Shown here piece after piece: positions 24,700-34,698 of a DNA stretch of 64,000 nt (position 1 is the stretch's first letter; each line of letters starts with the position of its first letter). A program made the position numbers and the translations under genes. Below the pieces are notes generated by a model. It saw only the letters and a list, made by a program, of their open reading frames with translations, searched no databases and had not been told where the DNA came from. Origin of the DNA: Propionibacteriaceae bacterium (GTDB taxonomy: Bacteria > Actinomycetota > Actinomycetes > Propionibacteriales > Propionibacteriaceae); contig JAFKJK010000013.1 in the NCBI GenBank assembly GCA_017306015.1, forward strand, positions 124,001 through 188,000. The letters are read 5' to 3'.

Positions 24700-27675
24700 T
24701 TATGCGCCAATGTCCTCCTCGTCGTCTTCGCTGGGCCACCACACCGGCGGGGGACCGGTCAGCGGATCGGCCGTGGCGTCCGTCACGAGCGCCAGGGCGG
24801 GCCTGGACGGGTTACTGGGGGCCGTCGACGCCTTCACCGGGTTCAGGGCCTCGGCGACCGACTCAGGCACGCCCAGGGAGGCGTAATGGGCCTCCGGGAT
24901 GGCGTACCAGGTCAGCCGGGGCTTGAACTCCTTCTTCCCCTCCCTGGTCGACAGGAAGCCGAACCGCAGGTTGCCGCCGTCCGAGTGCCTGTCATCCCGG
25001 TTCTCCCACCGGTGGTCACGCAGGGAGAACTGCATGGCCTTATAGCGAGAGTCGTACCCCAAGGCTTGGGCGGCCTGCTGGGCAATGATTCCGAAGCACC
25101 CGGCTTTCAGGTCGAGCACGCCGACCAGAGTGCGGGTGAAGTTCGGTTTCCAGTTGCCGCCCAGGTTCTCGATGTCCTCGAAGTACCAGTGGTCGTCGTA
25201 GGCGGCGATGTCCATCAGGCGATCCGCGTCTCCCATCTCCCGCTCAGACTGGAAGCCAGTGGACTCCTTGATGACCGCCTTCGCGGCATCCCATCCGAGC
25301 TTGTCCAACCGGTCAAACTCAGCCTCGGTGATCGCCCCGGACCTCCGCGCGTACTTCAGCCACAGGTTCCAGCCGAGGGTGATCGCGGCGGCCACGTCAG
25401 TGTCGCGACCCTTGACCTTCATGTGCTGCTCGGTGCACCAAGCGGCCAGGTCGGTCGCGATGGAGTCACGCAGCTGCTGGATCGGCCCGTGCTTGCCGCC
25501 CATCTTGTGGACGCCGCCCAGCCGCTCGGCCACCCGTGCCCACTGCAGGATGTACCCCGCGTAGGCGATGCTCGGGTCGTCGCTGTCGGCGATTTCCGCC
25601 AGCTTCCCGCCGGTCTCCATCTGTGCTTCGAGGGTCGTGCCCAAGGTTGCCGGGCCGACGTGGATCTGTGCGTAACGGGACCTCAGGCCCTCCTCCACCA
25701 TGTCCTGCACCCGGAGTTCGGCGGTGATAGCCATGTAGGCCACGCACGTCGACATCACCTTGTTCTCGCCCTTGCGGTTCACGTCCTGGCTCTTCACCAG
25801 GCGCTTGCCCGACTGGCCGTCGAAGATCGAGTTTCCGACGTAGGAGACGACAGCCTTCTGCGCGTCCATCTCCCTCTCGCGCTTCGTGTCCCGAATGTTG
25901 TCGAGTATCGCACCGGCGTTGTCGAGCTTGTCCATCTCGTCGGCGAGCGCGGACTCACTGACCTTCGCTGGCAGCGGGAAGCCCTTGTCTCCAAAGCGCC
26001 CCATGAGCGACTGGGGCACCGACGAGGTGACCGACTTGCCGCCACCTGCCTTGCCGTAGAGGTAGGGGACGCCGTTCGGCAGGATGGTCGTCGGCGCGAT
26101 CATGAACGGCGTCGCGGCCACGATGAACGGCAGCGGGTCGTGCAGCAGGTCGACGGCGAACGTGAACTTCCGGATAGCCTCGCTCTGGCGCGCCTGGTTC
26201 TCCGGTTCGTGCGGGTCGGGCAGTGCGTAGCGCTCGTAGCTCGTACCCAACTCGGCGTTGATCTCCGGGTGGAACCGGTGCGCGCCGATGCCCCCCGACC
26301 TGGTGACGTAGACCGGTTCATCCAGGCCTTCGTACCACCCGGTGCGCTTGATGGACCTGCTCCGCTTGCGGTACTCGGCGCTGGCGTAGGTGGCCCGAAT
26401 GGATCCCTCGATGTAGTTCTGCTGCATCGGGTTCCCTCGCGGGATCATGGCGCCGTCCACCCGTTCGTCGGCACACTGGCCCAGGATCGCGGAGTGGAAG
26501 TCCTTCAGTTCGGAGTCGCGAACGCCCTTCCAGGTGAACTCGTGGGGTTCCCAGTGTTCGACTGGGATCTCGGACACTTCGCCGTCGCGTGCCTCGACCG
26601 TCTCGCTCATCACGACGCGCTCCATGATCTTGGCCTTGCCGGAGTGCACGGTGACCGGACGCTCTCCCTTGCGCTTGTCGTCCTCGATGGTCTGCGACTC
26701 GGTGATCATGATGGCGAACGGGAAGCTCTTCTCCGGGTCCGGCCGGTTCGTGTGGACCTTATTGCCGGACGCGTCGAGCTTGTCTTCCTCCGGCCCGGTC
26801 ATACCCTCGTCCCACCAGGTGCGCCAGTAGCCCTCGCCCTTCTCGGTCGCGACGCCCCTCGACGCGGGCAGGGCGAGCATCATGCGCGCGATGCCGTTGG
26901 AGATGAAGTTCGTCCGCTGCTTGCCTTCAGGCTTCAGGAGCAGGTTGTCGTCGATTCCCTTTGCCTGCGCCTTCTGGATCTCCTCCTTGCTGGGCTCACC
27001 CGCATCCGACTTGCGCTTGCCGCCCGTGCCGAGGGGGACGTTGAAGACGCCGACCTCGGTTGGCGCGCTCACCCCGGCCCGGAACTCGTCCAGCAGCTTG
27101 ATGGTCTCGCGTCGCACGGTCTGGTTGGTCCGCCAGTCACCGTCCGGTGCGATGGCGAACTGGTCCGTGCCTCGGGCGAGTTCAAGCAGGATCGGGTTGA
27201 TCAGCCCGTTCACCCGCCAGTTGCTGATGCCCCGGAAGTTGCAGACCAGGGTGCTCGGCGGCGCCCAGATACTGGTGATCGGCAGCTTCCAGGTGCCCTC
27301 GGCGAGAACGCCCTTGGTCGCCTTGCCGATGCGTCCGACGTGGCTGAGCATCATGCCGATGGGAGAGCCTGAGCCCTTGCGGCTGATGTACTTGATCGGG
27401 TCGCCGTCGTCATCGAACGGCTGGGCTTCGGGGCTCGGGCTGATCTGGTAGTCGAACCGGAAGGTGATCTTGTCGGTCGGCCGGTCGTTGTCACGCTCGA
27501 ACCCCGGAATAACCGTGGCGACGATCACCGCGTCACCCTTGTTCAGGTCGAACCGCGGATCGCTGAGGAACCGGCCGGGGTTGTCATGCTTCGACAGGTA
27601 CCTGTAGAGATGCCGGTCGGGACTGGTCCTGAAGTCTGGTCCCACCGCGCCCCGTTGGGTGAGCGTCCGGTACAT
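24700..27675 (-). CDS. Large P-loop ATPase, probable island replication/helicase protein (DUF927-like)
   Basis: A 991-residue protein with Walker A GKAGGGKS at about residues 541-548. Just before it is a WY-VYVTRSGGIGAHRF region about 65-80 residues upstream, and after it AGAILDNIRDTKR, which may contain the acidic metal-binding residues. This layout resembles DUF927-type primase-helicase proteins of mobile elements (from memory, not verified). The first 480 residues hold no motif I recognise. The last 150 residues include a possible winged-helix segment (IIAQQAAQALGYDSRYKAMQ). The start is uncertain: ATG 27675 is the first ATG, but KHLPGKSFDDASDKTA just upstream looks coding and lacks a standard start. 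It is the largest intact gene of the left half. Confidence 0.7.
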   Translation of the reverse strand: MYRTLTQRGAVGPDFRTSPDRHLYRYLSKHDNPGRFLSDPRFDLNKGDAVIVATVIPGFERDNDRPTDKITFRFDYQISPSPEAQPFDDDGDPIKYISRKGSGSPIGMMLSHVGRIGKATKGVLAEGTWKLPITSIWAPPSTLVCNFRGISNWRVNGLINPILLELARGTDQFAIAPDGDWRTNQTVRRETIKLLDEFRAGVSAPTEVGVFNVPLGTGGKRKSDAGEPSKEEIQKAQAKGIDDNLLLKPEGKQRTNFISNGIARMMLALPASRGVATEKGEGYWRTWWDEGMTGPEEDKLDASGNKVHTNRPDPEKSFPFAIMITESQTIEDDKRKGERPVTVHSGKAKIMERVVMSETVEARDGEVSEIPVEHWEPHEFTWKGVRDSELKDFHSAILGQCADERVDGAMIPRGNPMQQNYIEGSIRATYASAEYRKRSRSIKRTGWYEGLDEPVYVTRSGGIGAHRFHPEINAELGTSYERYALPDPHEPENQARQSEAIRKFTFAVDLLHDPLPFIVAATPFMIAPTTILPNGVPYLYGKAGGGKSVTSSVPQSLMGRFGDKGFPLPAKVSESALADEMDKLDNAGAILDNIRDTKREREMDAQKAVVSYVGNSIFDGQSGKRLVKSQDVNRKGENKVMSTCVAYMAITAELRVQDMVEEGLRSRYAQIHVGPATLGTTLEAQMETGGKLAEIADSDDPSIAYAGYILQWARVAERLGGVHKMGGKHGPIQQLRDSIATDLAAWCTEQHMKVKGRDTDVAAAITLGWNLWLKYARRSGAITEAEFDRLDKLGWDAAKAVIKESTGFQSEREMGDADRLMDIAAYDDHWYFEDIENLGGNWKPNFTRTLVGVLDLKAGCFGIIAQQAAQALGYDSRYKAMQFSLRDHRWENRDDRHSDGGNLRFGFLSTREGKKEFKPRLTWYAIPEAHYASLGVPESVAEALNPVKASTAPSNPSRPALALVTDATADPLTGPPPVWWPSEDDEEDIGA

Positions 27676-27978
27676 GGCCGTCTTGTCACTGGCGTCGTCA
27701 AAGGACTTGCCGGGGAGATGCTTTGCGACAGCCTTCCGGTCACGAGCGCCACGATCCGGGACGCAGAGCGGGCGTATTGGGGCTCGCGTCCGTCCCTGGT
27801 GCCGTCCCTGCCGCAGTCCTGGGTCCCACCAAAGATCGAGCGTCCAGGTGCGGCGTGATGTCAAGGGACGACGGACAGACTTCCGAGCGCTTGCAGAGAG
27901 GCGGTCGGCAGGATGGGGCGCCCTGGTCGTGATGGCCGGGGCGTCCCGCACGTACACCAGAGAAGGGAAGGAGGAGGC
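27676..27978. other. Divergent spacer upstream of the large ATPase
   Basis: About 300 bases between the ATPase ATG and the next plus-strand gene. The ATPase frame stays open on the minus strand over roughly the first 60 bases with plausible codons, so its true start may lie here, possibly at TTG near 27858 or behind a frameshift. No clear promoter seen. Confidence 0.4.
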
Positions 27979-28398
27979 ATGCAGCTGACCAAAGCAGGGT
28001 TGGCCGGAAGTTTGATGGGGGCCGACAAGGGGACCGTGACCTGGACCACCGAGCAGGACGAGACCGGCAAGTGGCACTTCGTCGCGCGCTGGGCTATGAC
28101 CTTCGGCTCCTTCCTGCCCCTGTCGGCTGAATCGAGCCTGGCACTGGACGGAGTGGAGCCCGAGGAGTTGCCGCCTGAGGTGCGAGCGCTGGTGGACGGT
28201 AACCGGCGGGGGACCGTGGAGGGTAACCAGCTGGAGCGAGACCTGCTGTGGCTGTGGTTCGATGTGGACGCAGGAACGTTCGAGGAGCGCCTTGCCGAGG
28301 TCGAGGGACGCCGGAAAGCCCTGGACCGGGTGCCCGACGACCGCCTCGCCCGCATCGATGCAGTCCTCTCCCTGGTGCGCAAGGCTCTGGCTGGCTGA
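27979..28398 (+). CDS. Hypothetical protein, 139 residues
   Basis: ATG 27979 follows GGAAGGAGGAGGC, a very strong ribosome binding site. The protein begins with a beta-rich part (GTVTWTTEQDETGKWHFVARW) and ends in charged helices (FEERLAEVEGRRKALDRV). It is mildly acidic and soluble. No known family. It is the first gene of a plus-strand run; the next start is six bases behind its stop. Confidence 0.65.
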   Translation: MQLTKAGLAGSLMGADKGTVTWTTEQDETGKWHFVARWAMTFGSFLPLSAESSLALDGVEPEELPPEVRALVDGNRRGTVEGNQLERDLLWLWFDVDAGTFEERLAEVEGRRKALDRVPDDRLARIDAVLSLVRKALAG

Positions 28399-28404
28399 GG
28401 CGTC

Positions 28405-29021
28405 GTGAAGACGTCGGGGCGGGCACGGGACATCGTCTGCGGTCACGAGGCCGGTCATGCGGTGGCTGCCGTGGTGATGGGGCTGGGGCTCGCCGAGGTC
28501 GTGGTCAACGAGGAGCCGGATAGCGAGGGGCTGGCCGGGCACGCGCTCTACGGACGAAGACGGGGAGGGCCGAGCCCGGATGACGTCCGCCCTTACGTGG
28601 TCTGGGGCGCCCTGCACGTCGAAGCTCGCGTCTCCTGGGGACCGCTCGGCGAACCGGTCCAGTCATTCGGTCAGGTCGGCCCGAAAGGTCGGACGTTCCG
28701 CGAGGCGCTGGCCCGGATCTGCCGATTGGAGGTTGAGCACTGGCCTGTTGTCCGTGACGCCCGACCTGCCGCCCTGACCTGGTACCTGGCGGTGGCCGAA
28801 TTGTGCTGGCCTGCCACGTACAAGGTCGCCCGGATGTTGTGGAAGCGCGAGACCGTCACCCACGACACCATCCGCGGGCAGCTGGACCAGGTCGACATCG
28901 CCACGGACTACCGGCTCTCCGAACTCGTCGTCAGTGCCCCCTGGCTACCGAAGGACGCCGGACAGGGGGCGGTGTCGGCATGCCGCGCGCGACCGATCGA
29001 TTGCCCGACACCGACCCCTGA
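28405..29021 (+). CDS. HExxH-type metallopeptidase-like protein, probable frameshift near the end
   Basis: GTG 28405 opens a protein with IVCGHEAGHAVAAVVMG at residues 10-26, the zinc-binding motif HEAGH of M41/FtsH-like peptidases, followed by a long helical region with YLAVAELCWPATYKVARMLW. The original frame has no stop until 29631, but after about residue 190 its translation becomes Arg, Ser, Cys and Pro-rich and runs 600 bases over the next gene. A one-base slip in the GGGGG run at about 28972 would move it into a frame that ends at 29021 after MPRATDRLPDTDP. I therefore place the end there. No ATPase domain is attached; the second half of M41 peptidases (third zinc ligand) is not obvious. 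Confidence 0.55.
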
Positions 29022-29066
29022 CGGTCACGGGTGCAGCCGCCGGTCAGCGCCGTACACCTCAGCGGC

Positions 29067-29459
29067 ATGGACACACCGAAACGCCCGCAGGGACCGACCC
29101 GGGCCATCATCGCGGATCTCGAACACGCCGTCGCAGCTGGGGACACCGAGACCGCCGTTGAAGCGCTGGGCCGGTACTCACGAGCAGCCCTGGCCGGTGA
29201 GGTGCCGCTGCTCACCAGCCGCCCGAATCTGCCCTGGCGCTGGGTGGTGCTGGTGGCGTCGGTCTCGAACTGGGTGGCCATCCAGCGCGGCGAGTACTTC
29301 CCGATCTGGACGGAGGCCATCGCGTCCCTACCCAAGGTGTGGGTGGTCGTCCAGGACGGGCAGGCGGTCGATGCGGACCAGGCTCGGAGGGAGTGGGCGG
29401 AGACGCCGAGCACGATCAAGCTGGCCAACATCGCGATCTCGGAGTCCCACCTGCACTGA
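29067..29459 (+). CDS. Hypothetical protein, 130 residues
   Basis: ATG 29067 starts a soluble protein with an alpha-helical N-terminus (IIADLEHAVAAGDTETAVEALGRY) and a hydrophobic core WRWVVLVASVSNWVAIQRG. The codon pattern clearly favours this frame over the overlapping continuation of the upstream gene. No family recognised. It ends eight bases before a convergent small gene. Confidence 0.6.
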   Translation: MDTPKRPQGPTRAIIADLEHAVAAGDTETAVEALGRYSRAALAGEVPLLTSRPNLPWRWVVLVASVSNWVAIQRGEYFPIWTEAIASLPKVWVVVQDGQAVDADQARREWAETPSTIKLANIAISESHLH

Positions 29460-29467
29460 CGGACCGG

Positions 29468-29740
29468 TCACCTGCCGTACTTCAACCGCGGCTTCACATC
29501 CTCCTCGGCCAGCCAGGTGTAGCGAGTCGTGCCCCGGCCGGGGGACCACTCGACTCGGATGCGGCCCTGGTCGCGATGGAGAGCGACGCCCGGGCGAATC
29601 TCGGTGTAGGTGCGCCAGATCAGGCGAATGAGGACGGGGCGGCGACCCTCGTAGAGCTTGTCCTTGCTGGGGCCATGGGGTGGTCCGAGAGCGTTCAGTG
29701 GCGCGGGGTAGAGCCTGTTGGCGTCATCCCCATAGAGCAT
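29468..29740 (-). CDS. Hypothetical basic protein, 90 residues
   Basis: A minus-strand gene from ATG 29740 encoding a basic protein with VLIRLIWRTYTEIRPGVAL and WSPGRGTTRYTWLAEEDVKPRLKYGR. The beta-strand-like pattern and tight fit between neighbours support it. It is divergent from the phosphoesterase gene, with about 80 bases between them. Function unknown. Confidence 0.5.
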   Translation of the reverse strand: MLYGDDANRLYPAPLNALGPPHGPSKDKLYEGRRPVLIRLIWRTYTEIRPGVALHRDQGRIRVEWSPGRGTTRYTWLAEEDVKPRLKYGR

Positions 29741-29819
29741 GTGTTCGATTATGACTCATCCCGGCTGGTGAGTGTCGGTCCGATGCCGTACACCTTGAGA
29801 CCTGAGAGGAGGAGTACTG

Positions 29820-30647
29820 ATGACCGAGGCCACGCCGGAGCGCATCCTGCTGGTGGGAGACCTGCACGGGGCGACCGAAGCGGCTTTCCAGGCCATCGAG
29901 CACGCCTCCGCACTCAACGCCGACCTCATCCTCCAGCTGGGTGATCTCGGGTTCTGGCCCGGGGAGGCGCCCACCTACAGGTACCTGCTGAAGGCCGCGA
30001 AGAGGCTCAGGCTGCGGGGGCTCCAGATGGTGTTCGTGCCGGGCAACCACGAACAGTGGAGCCAGCTGAAGCGATTGCCGATCCAGTCCGACCGCACTGT
30101 CTGGCTGAGGGACGACGAGGGCCAGTTCAGCCCCACAATCAAGGCCTGGCCGTTGGGTTACCGGACCGTCTGGGGCGGCACGACCTGGCTCTCCATCCCC
30201 GGCGCATCGTCCGTCGACCGCGTGTACCGGAGCCCCGGCGTCGATTGGTGGCCGGACGAGATCCAGCTGACCGAAGAACGCGTGCCGGACGTGGTCGCTG
30301 GCGGGCCCGCTCAGGTCGTCGTTGCTCACGATGCGCCCTGGGTCGAGGGCTCGTGGCTGCACGCGCACCACAAGCAGCACCTCCCGCCCTGGCGGCGAGC
30401 GCAGTACACACCCTGGCCCGTGTCGGCTCTCATCAAGTCCGACGAGCACCAGAAGCGACTGCGCGAGGTAGTCGATGGTGTCGGCGCGACGAAGGTCTTC
30501 CACGGCCACCACCACGAGCGGTACTCGGCGACCTACCAAGGGACTCAGGGAGAGGTGCAGGTCGAGGGCCTGGGGATGAACGGCGATCCTTTGGCTCAGT
30601 TGACGTTGCTCGTTGACGAGACCGGTACGCCGATTCTGGAGCCCTGA
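29820..30647 (+). CDS. Calcineurin-like metallophosphoesterase
   Basis: A 275-residue hydrolase with the full set of metallophosphoesterase motifs: GDLHG at 13-17, GDLGFW at 41-46, GNHE at 75-78, a VVAHDAPW histidine near 170, and GHHHERY near 230. These ligate two metal ions. The substrate may be a phosphodiester, nucleotide or nucleic acid end. GGAGGAGTACTG precedes ATG 29820. It is followed two bases later by a small acidic gene, probably cotranscribed. Such enzymes are common in phage and defence regions. Confidence 0.88.
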   Translation: MTEATPERILLVGDLHGATEAAFQAIEHASALNADLILQLGDLGFWPGEAPTYRYLLKAAKRLRLRGLQMVFVPGNHEQWSQLKRLPIQSDRTVWLRDDEGQFSPTIKAWPLGYRTVWGGTTWLSIPGASSVDRVYRSPGVDWWPDEIQLTEERVPDVVAGGPAQVVVAHDAPWVEGSWLHAHHKQHLPPWRRAQYTPWPVSALIKSDEHQKRLREVVDGVGATKVFHGHHHERYSATYQGTQGEVQVEGLGMNGDPLAQLTLLVDETGTPILEP

Positions 30648-30649
30648 CC

Positions 30650-30910
30650 ATGCCGCGCCGCCACCCGTTCGCATTCACCCGCACCACCGCCGACCCGGCC
30701 GATCCGACAACCTGGGGCGTAGAGGGCTGCCTCGAAGTCGTCATTCGCGGGGATGGACTGATGGTGCTCCGGCTTGTCCACGGGCTCAACGATCCCGAGG
30801 TGGCCACGGACCTGGAGCAAGCCCTCGGACTCGTCGAGGATCCCGACCTGTTCGACCCCGACGAACTGGACCTCTGGTGGGCGGCACTGGAGCGTTGGAT
30901 TCGCGGATGA
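30650..30910 (+). CDS. Small acidic protein
   Basis: An 86-residue protein starting at ATG 30650, two bases after the phosphoesterase stop. It has a strand-rich N-terminal half (CLEVVIRGDGLMVLRLVHG) and an acidic helical C-terminus (DLFDPDELDLWWAALERWI). Translation is probably coupled to the gene before it. No known family. Confidence 0.6.
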   Translation: MPRRHPFAFTRTTADPADPTTWGVEGCLEVVIRGDGLMVLRLVHGLNDPEVATDLEQALGLVEDPDLFDPDELDLWWAALERWIRG

Positions 30911-30993
30911 GCCCGTTCGGCAGGTGTCAGCATTCCGCTTGGAAGCACCCTGGCAACTCGTCGTGTTCCCGCCCCCCCGTGTCGGCACCCAGC

Positions 30994-31001
30994 GATAGCG
31001 T
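30994..31001 (+). promoter_or_regulatory. GATAGCGT promoter element upstream of the AAA ATPase gene
   Basis: TAGCGT fits the TANNNT -10 consensus. The same GATAGCGT octamer stands before the genes at 33631, 50832 and 54727, and GATAGCTT before 34699. Here it lies 37 bases before ATG 31039, leaving room for a leader with GGTGGGGGA as ribosome binding site. Confidence 0.5.
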
Positions 31002-31038
31002 CATCAGCGTCTGATCAGCACGAACGGTGGGGGACACC

Positions 31039-33602
31039 ATGGCGCTTCTGGACGAGGTTGTCGGCTGGGCGAAACTACGGCCGTGGTGGCAACAGTTGCT
31101 TGTGCTGCGGCTGGCCAGGGGCGACGTAATCAGTGATGACGACTGCGACACGATGGCTGCCGCGATGCTCGGCCCGGTGCCGCCTACCCCGGAGGGAGGG
31201 TGGCTCGCAGAACTCAACTTCGTGGACCCTTCCGCAGCCGAGCGTGTCCGCCTGATTGCCGTCCGTGATGTCGAGAACGTGAACCGCCTGGCGCCGGGAC
31301 AGAGGCTGACCTTCGCACCTGACGGCTTGACGGTGGTGTTCGGCCGGAACGGGTCGGGCAAGAGTGGCTACGCGCGAGTGATCCAAGCGATGGTGCGCAC
31401 CCGGAAGCGGTCAGCAATCCTCTCCGACGTGTTCGGCCCGACGCGCTGTGAGACGAAGGCTGTTGTCGAGTACGCCGTTGGGGACGACCCGGGCGACGCG
31501 GCACTCGGGGATGGTGCCCCGGTCGAACTCAGCAGGGTCAGCTTCTACGACGAGAAGTGTGGCGACGACTACCTCGTGGCCGAGGCCGAGCCTGCCTTCA
31601 GCCCTTCGGTGCTCCGCCTCCTCGACGACCTCGCACACGCATGCCAGCGGATTCGCGAGGTCCTCCTGGTGAAGCTCCGGGCGCTTGAATCGCCAGTCAC
31701 GGGCTGCCACAACTGGAGAGAGGCACACCCGCGGCGAACTGGCTGTCGACGCTGTCCGGAAACACCACGAACGAGGAGATCGCGGCGAACTGTGTGGACA
31801 ACCCCGCGGACGCGACGAGCCTTGTTGACCTTGACCGGACGGCAGCTGCTCTCCGCTCTATGGACCCCACGGCTGAGAAGACAAGGCTGGAAGGTGAGTC
31901 CTTCGCGCTTTCGCGTCTTGCGGATCACCTCCAACTCCTGGAGCGGCAGCTTGGCCAGGATCGCGAGGATGCGCTCGGCCGCCTGCGGTCCAACGCGTCG
32001 TCGCTGAGGCAGGCAGCCGAACTAGCGTCGAGCGACGGATTCAGTGCTGAGCCGCTTCCAGGTGCCGGTGGGGCAACTTGGCGGGTCCTCTGGAATGCCG
32101 CGGTCGCGTTTAGTCGTGAGGCCGCGCCCGCCTCCCACGCCCATCCAGCCTCCGTGCCGGGGGACCGTTGCGTGCTCTGCCAGCAGGTTCTGAGTACGGA
32201 TGCTGCCGACAGGATGACAAGGTTCCGGAGCTTCGTGGAGGACACCACGTCGACACAGGCTGCCCAAGCGGAGGGCAACCTCTCGGCCGAACTCCGGCAG
32301 ATTGGTTCGGTGACCGTGACCCCAGGGCAGGTGTCGCTCGACTTGGGGCACATCGCCGGAGCGCATCCCGACCTTCGCCAGCGCTGCATCGACGCCTTCG
32401 ACGCCTGGGAAACACGCAAGGCGAGCCTGCTCGCTGTGGCAGCTGGGACCGCTCCTTCGCCAGCGAACGTGAACCTCACCGCCGACGTTCGGTTGGCCGC
32501 CGAGGGCGCATGGACTCGTGCTGCGACCCTGAATGCTGCGACCGTCTCTGCCCAGCTGGCCGCAAACAAGACCGAGCAGTCAGCCCTTCGCGCCCGGATC
32601 GCTCTGGCGGCAGCTAGGGACGCGATCTACGCCGAGCGCGACCGGCTCTGCGAGCGTGCGCGAATCAAGGCGGCGCGGACAGAAGCGGCAACCAAGGGGA
32701 TCACCGACAAGATCGGCGAACTGACCCGGAGGCGCGTCACCGTGGCGATGCAGGACCAGTTCTCCCGGGAATCCGACCGGCTGGACGTGACAAGGGTGAC
32801 CCTGCGCGACACCAAGGCGCGGCTGGGGACGCTGCTGCACCGGCCGGAGTTCATCGGTGCGACCCTTGACGCGAAACTGCCCGAGGTCCTGTCCGAGGGG
32901 GAACAGACGGCCTTGGGGCTTGCAGGCTTCCTCACTGAGGCGAGCTTCGATGAGTCCAAGTCCGCCCTCGTGTTCGACGACCCAGTCACGAGGCTCGATC
33001 ACGTGCGAAGGGACAAGGTGGCCAAACGCGTCGTCGAACTGGCCGCCGAGCGCCAGGTGATCGTGTTCACCCACGACGTGAGCTTCACCGTGGACCTGCG
33101 ACGTGCGTGCGAGGCGCAGGAAGTCCCGTTCACTGAGCGGGCGATCATCCTGGGGCCCCACCGGCAGCCAGGACACGCCCAGGACAAGCTGCCGTGGACC
33201 GCTCAGGACGCTGCGCAGCGGCTCAACACGCTCGACCAGGAGTTCGCCGCACTCAAGCGAGGCGCGGACGAATGGAACGAGGAGGAGTACGGCAAGCGTG
33301 CGCGGGAGTTGGCTGGCAACATGTCAGAGACCTGGGAGCGGATCCTCAGCCAGGACATCGCGGACCGGCTGGTGAAGCCCGAAACGAACTTTGTCCAGCC
33401 GATGATGATGAAGGTGCTCCGCAAGATCACCGAACAGGACGATACGGAGTTCCAGCTGTCGTACGGGCGCATCTCCGGATGGGCTCCTCGTCATGACAAC
33501 CCAGCGGCGCTCAACTACGTCCCGCCGACAGTTGCGGACCTGGAAGCCGAGATTGGCGTGATGCGGGCCTGGTACAAGCGAGTTCGCGGCTACGCCTCAT
33601 GA
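31039..33602 (+). pseudogene. SMC/RloC-like AAA ATPase, frameshifted near 31692
   Basis: Two frames together encode about 854 residues. The first has an N-terminal helical part and Walker A VVFGRNGSGKSGY near residue 100. The second has a long coiled coil, a zinc-knuckle-like DRCVLCQQVLS, the ABC-type ending LSEGEQTALGLAGFLTEA and Walker B SALVFDDPVTRLD, then VIVFTHD. This is the AAA_13/RloC-like architecture of large ATPases from restriction and anticodon-nuclease systems. The frame changes between 31688 and 31700; adding one G would read ALES-ASHGLPQLERGTPAANW smoothly. It is either a real knockout or a sequence error. The nuclease part of RloC (ACNase) is not evident; the next gene encodes a nuclease instead. 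Confidence 0.78.
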
Positions 33603-33630
33603 ACCGCCGCGGGATGGATAGCGTGGCCGC

Positions 33631-34617
33631 ATGACCCAGGATCGTGTCGTCACTGCTGCCGACCAGCTGCTCTTCGACGCCCTCGAACACGCGACCGGCG
33701 ACGTGCTCCTGGTCAGTCCGTACCTCAGCTATCGGGTGTGCGAGCGGCTCGCCCACCTGGCCTCAGCTGCACCTGTCGCCTGGACGCTCGTGACGTGCCG
33801 GAACGCCGCGGCCGTCAACACCGGGCACCTGAACGTCCCGGGCCTCCGGCGGCTCCTGGGGTCGGGAGTGAACCTCGAACACGTTGACCAGCTGCACGCC
33901 AAGGCATACCTGGCAGGGGACGGCTTCGGGCTCATCGGGTCGGCGAACCTCACGGAACGCGGGCTCGGATCCGCGGCACAGCGCAACCGCGAACTCGGCG
34001 TTCAGCTGAGCCCGGCCGAGATCGCCGACACCCGCGCGATCGTCCTCGGCTGGGACCGGACGCCTCTCACGTCGGCCGACCTCGACCAGCTGGAGGAGGA
34101 AGCCCGGCAACTGTCGAAGCCGCCACGCACCAGGAAGGCCACGACCAAGCCGACCGTCTCGACCGTTGACCGCCTGATCGCTGACGCCAGGGACGGACGC
34201 GAACTCTGGGTGAAGGCCGAGTACGGCGCCAGCGATCCCCAGCACTACCAAGGACCGTCGAGGTTCGCGAGCCCGAGCCCGAAGCGGCGGCCGAGTTTCA
34301 AGCCGGGCGACCTGGCGATCATCTACTCCCAGGGCATCCACGCTTGCTATGCCGTCGTTGAAGTGACCGATGAGCCGACCTACGACCCGGAGTTCCTTCA
34401 CAGCGAAGGTGCGTCGGCCGAGGACTCTGCGCGCTGGCCCTGGATCTCGCACACCATCCCGAGGCTCGTTCCAGAATCGGTCGTCGAAGTGAAGCCCGAG
34501 GAAATCGGGGTATCCACCCGTGCGCTCCAGAACGGTCACGTCCGCATCGACCTCGCCGGGTTCACTGCCGCGGTACGGGCTCTGGAGGATGCTTCGGGTG
34601 GTGCCGAGACCGACTGA
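33631..34617 (+). CDS. PLD-family nuclease fused to an EVE/PUA-like domain
   Basis: A 328-residue protein. Residues 10-150 form a phospholipase-D-type nuclease with one HKD motif (HAKAYLAGD at 90-98, GSANLTERG from about 104), which would act as a dimer. Residues 190-325 resemble an EVE/PUA-like domain: ELWVKAEYG, FKPGDLAIIYSQGIHACYAVVEV, a DPEF segment and RWPWISHTIPRLVP. EVE domains are known to bind modified bases in DNA or RNA. A GATAGCGT -10 element ends six bases before ATG 33631, so the mRNA is probably leaderless. It directly follows the AAA ATPase gene. The domain assignment of the second half is from pattern only. The combination suggests recognition of modified nucleic acid followed by cleavage. 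Confidence 0.75.
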   Translation: MTQDRVVTAADQLLFDALEHATGDVLLVSPYLSYRVCERLAHLASAAPVAWTLVTCRNAAAVNTGHLNVPGLRRLLGSGVNLEHVDQLHAKAYLAGDGFGLIGSANLTERGLGSAAQRNRELGVQLSPAEIADTRAIVLGWDRTPLTSADLDQLEEEARQLSKPPRTRKATTKPTVSTVDRLIADARDGRELWVKAEYGASDPQHYQGPSRFASPSPKRRPSFKPGDLAIIYSQGIHACYAVVEVTDEPTYDPEFLHSEGASAEDSARWPWISHTIPRLVPESVVEVKPEEIGVSTRALQNGHVRIDLAGFTAAVRALEDASGGAETD

Positions 34618-34698
34618 CCGTTGCTGACTGACGGCGGGTGAGTCTCGGCTTGGACGAATCGCCCGCGCGGAGAGGCTGAGCGTAGATAGCTTGCCTAC

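Noticed and set aside
24886..27372. Long plus-strand open frame of 828 codons
   Set aside because: Antisense to the large ATPase; composition is that of a complementary GC-rich frame and it has no motif.
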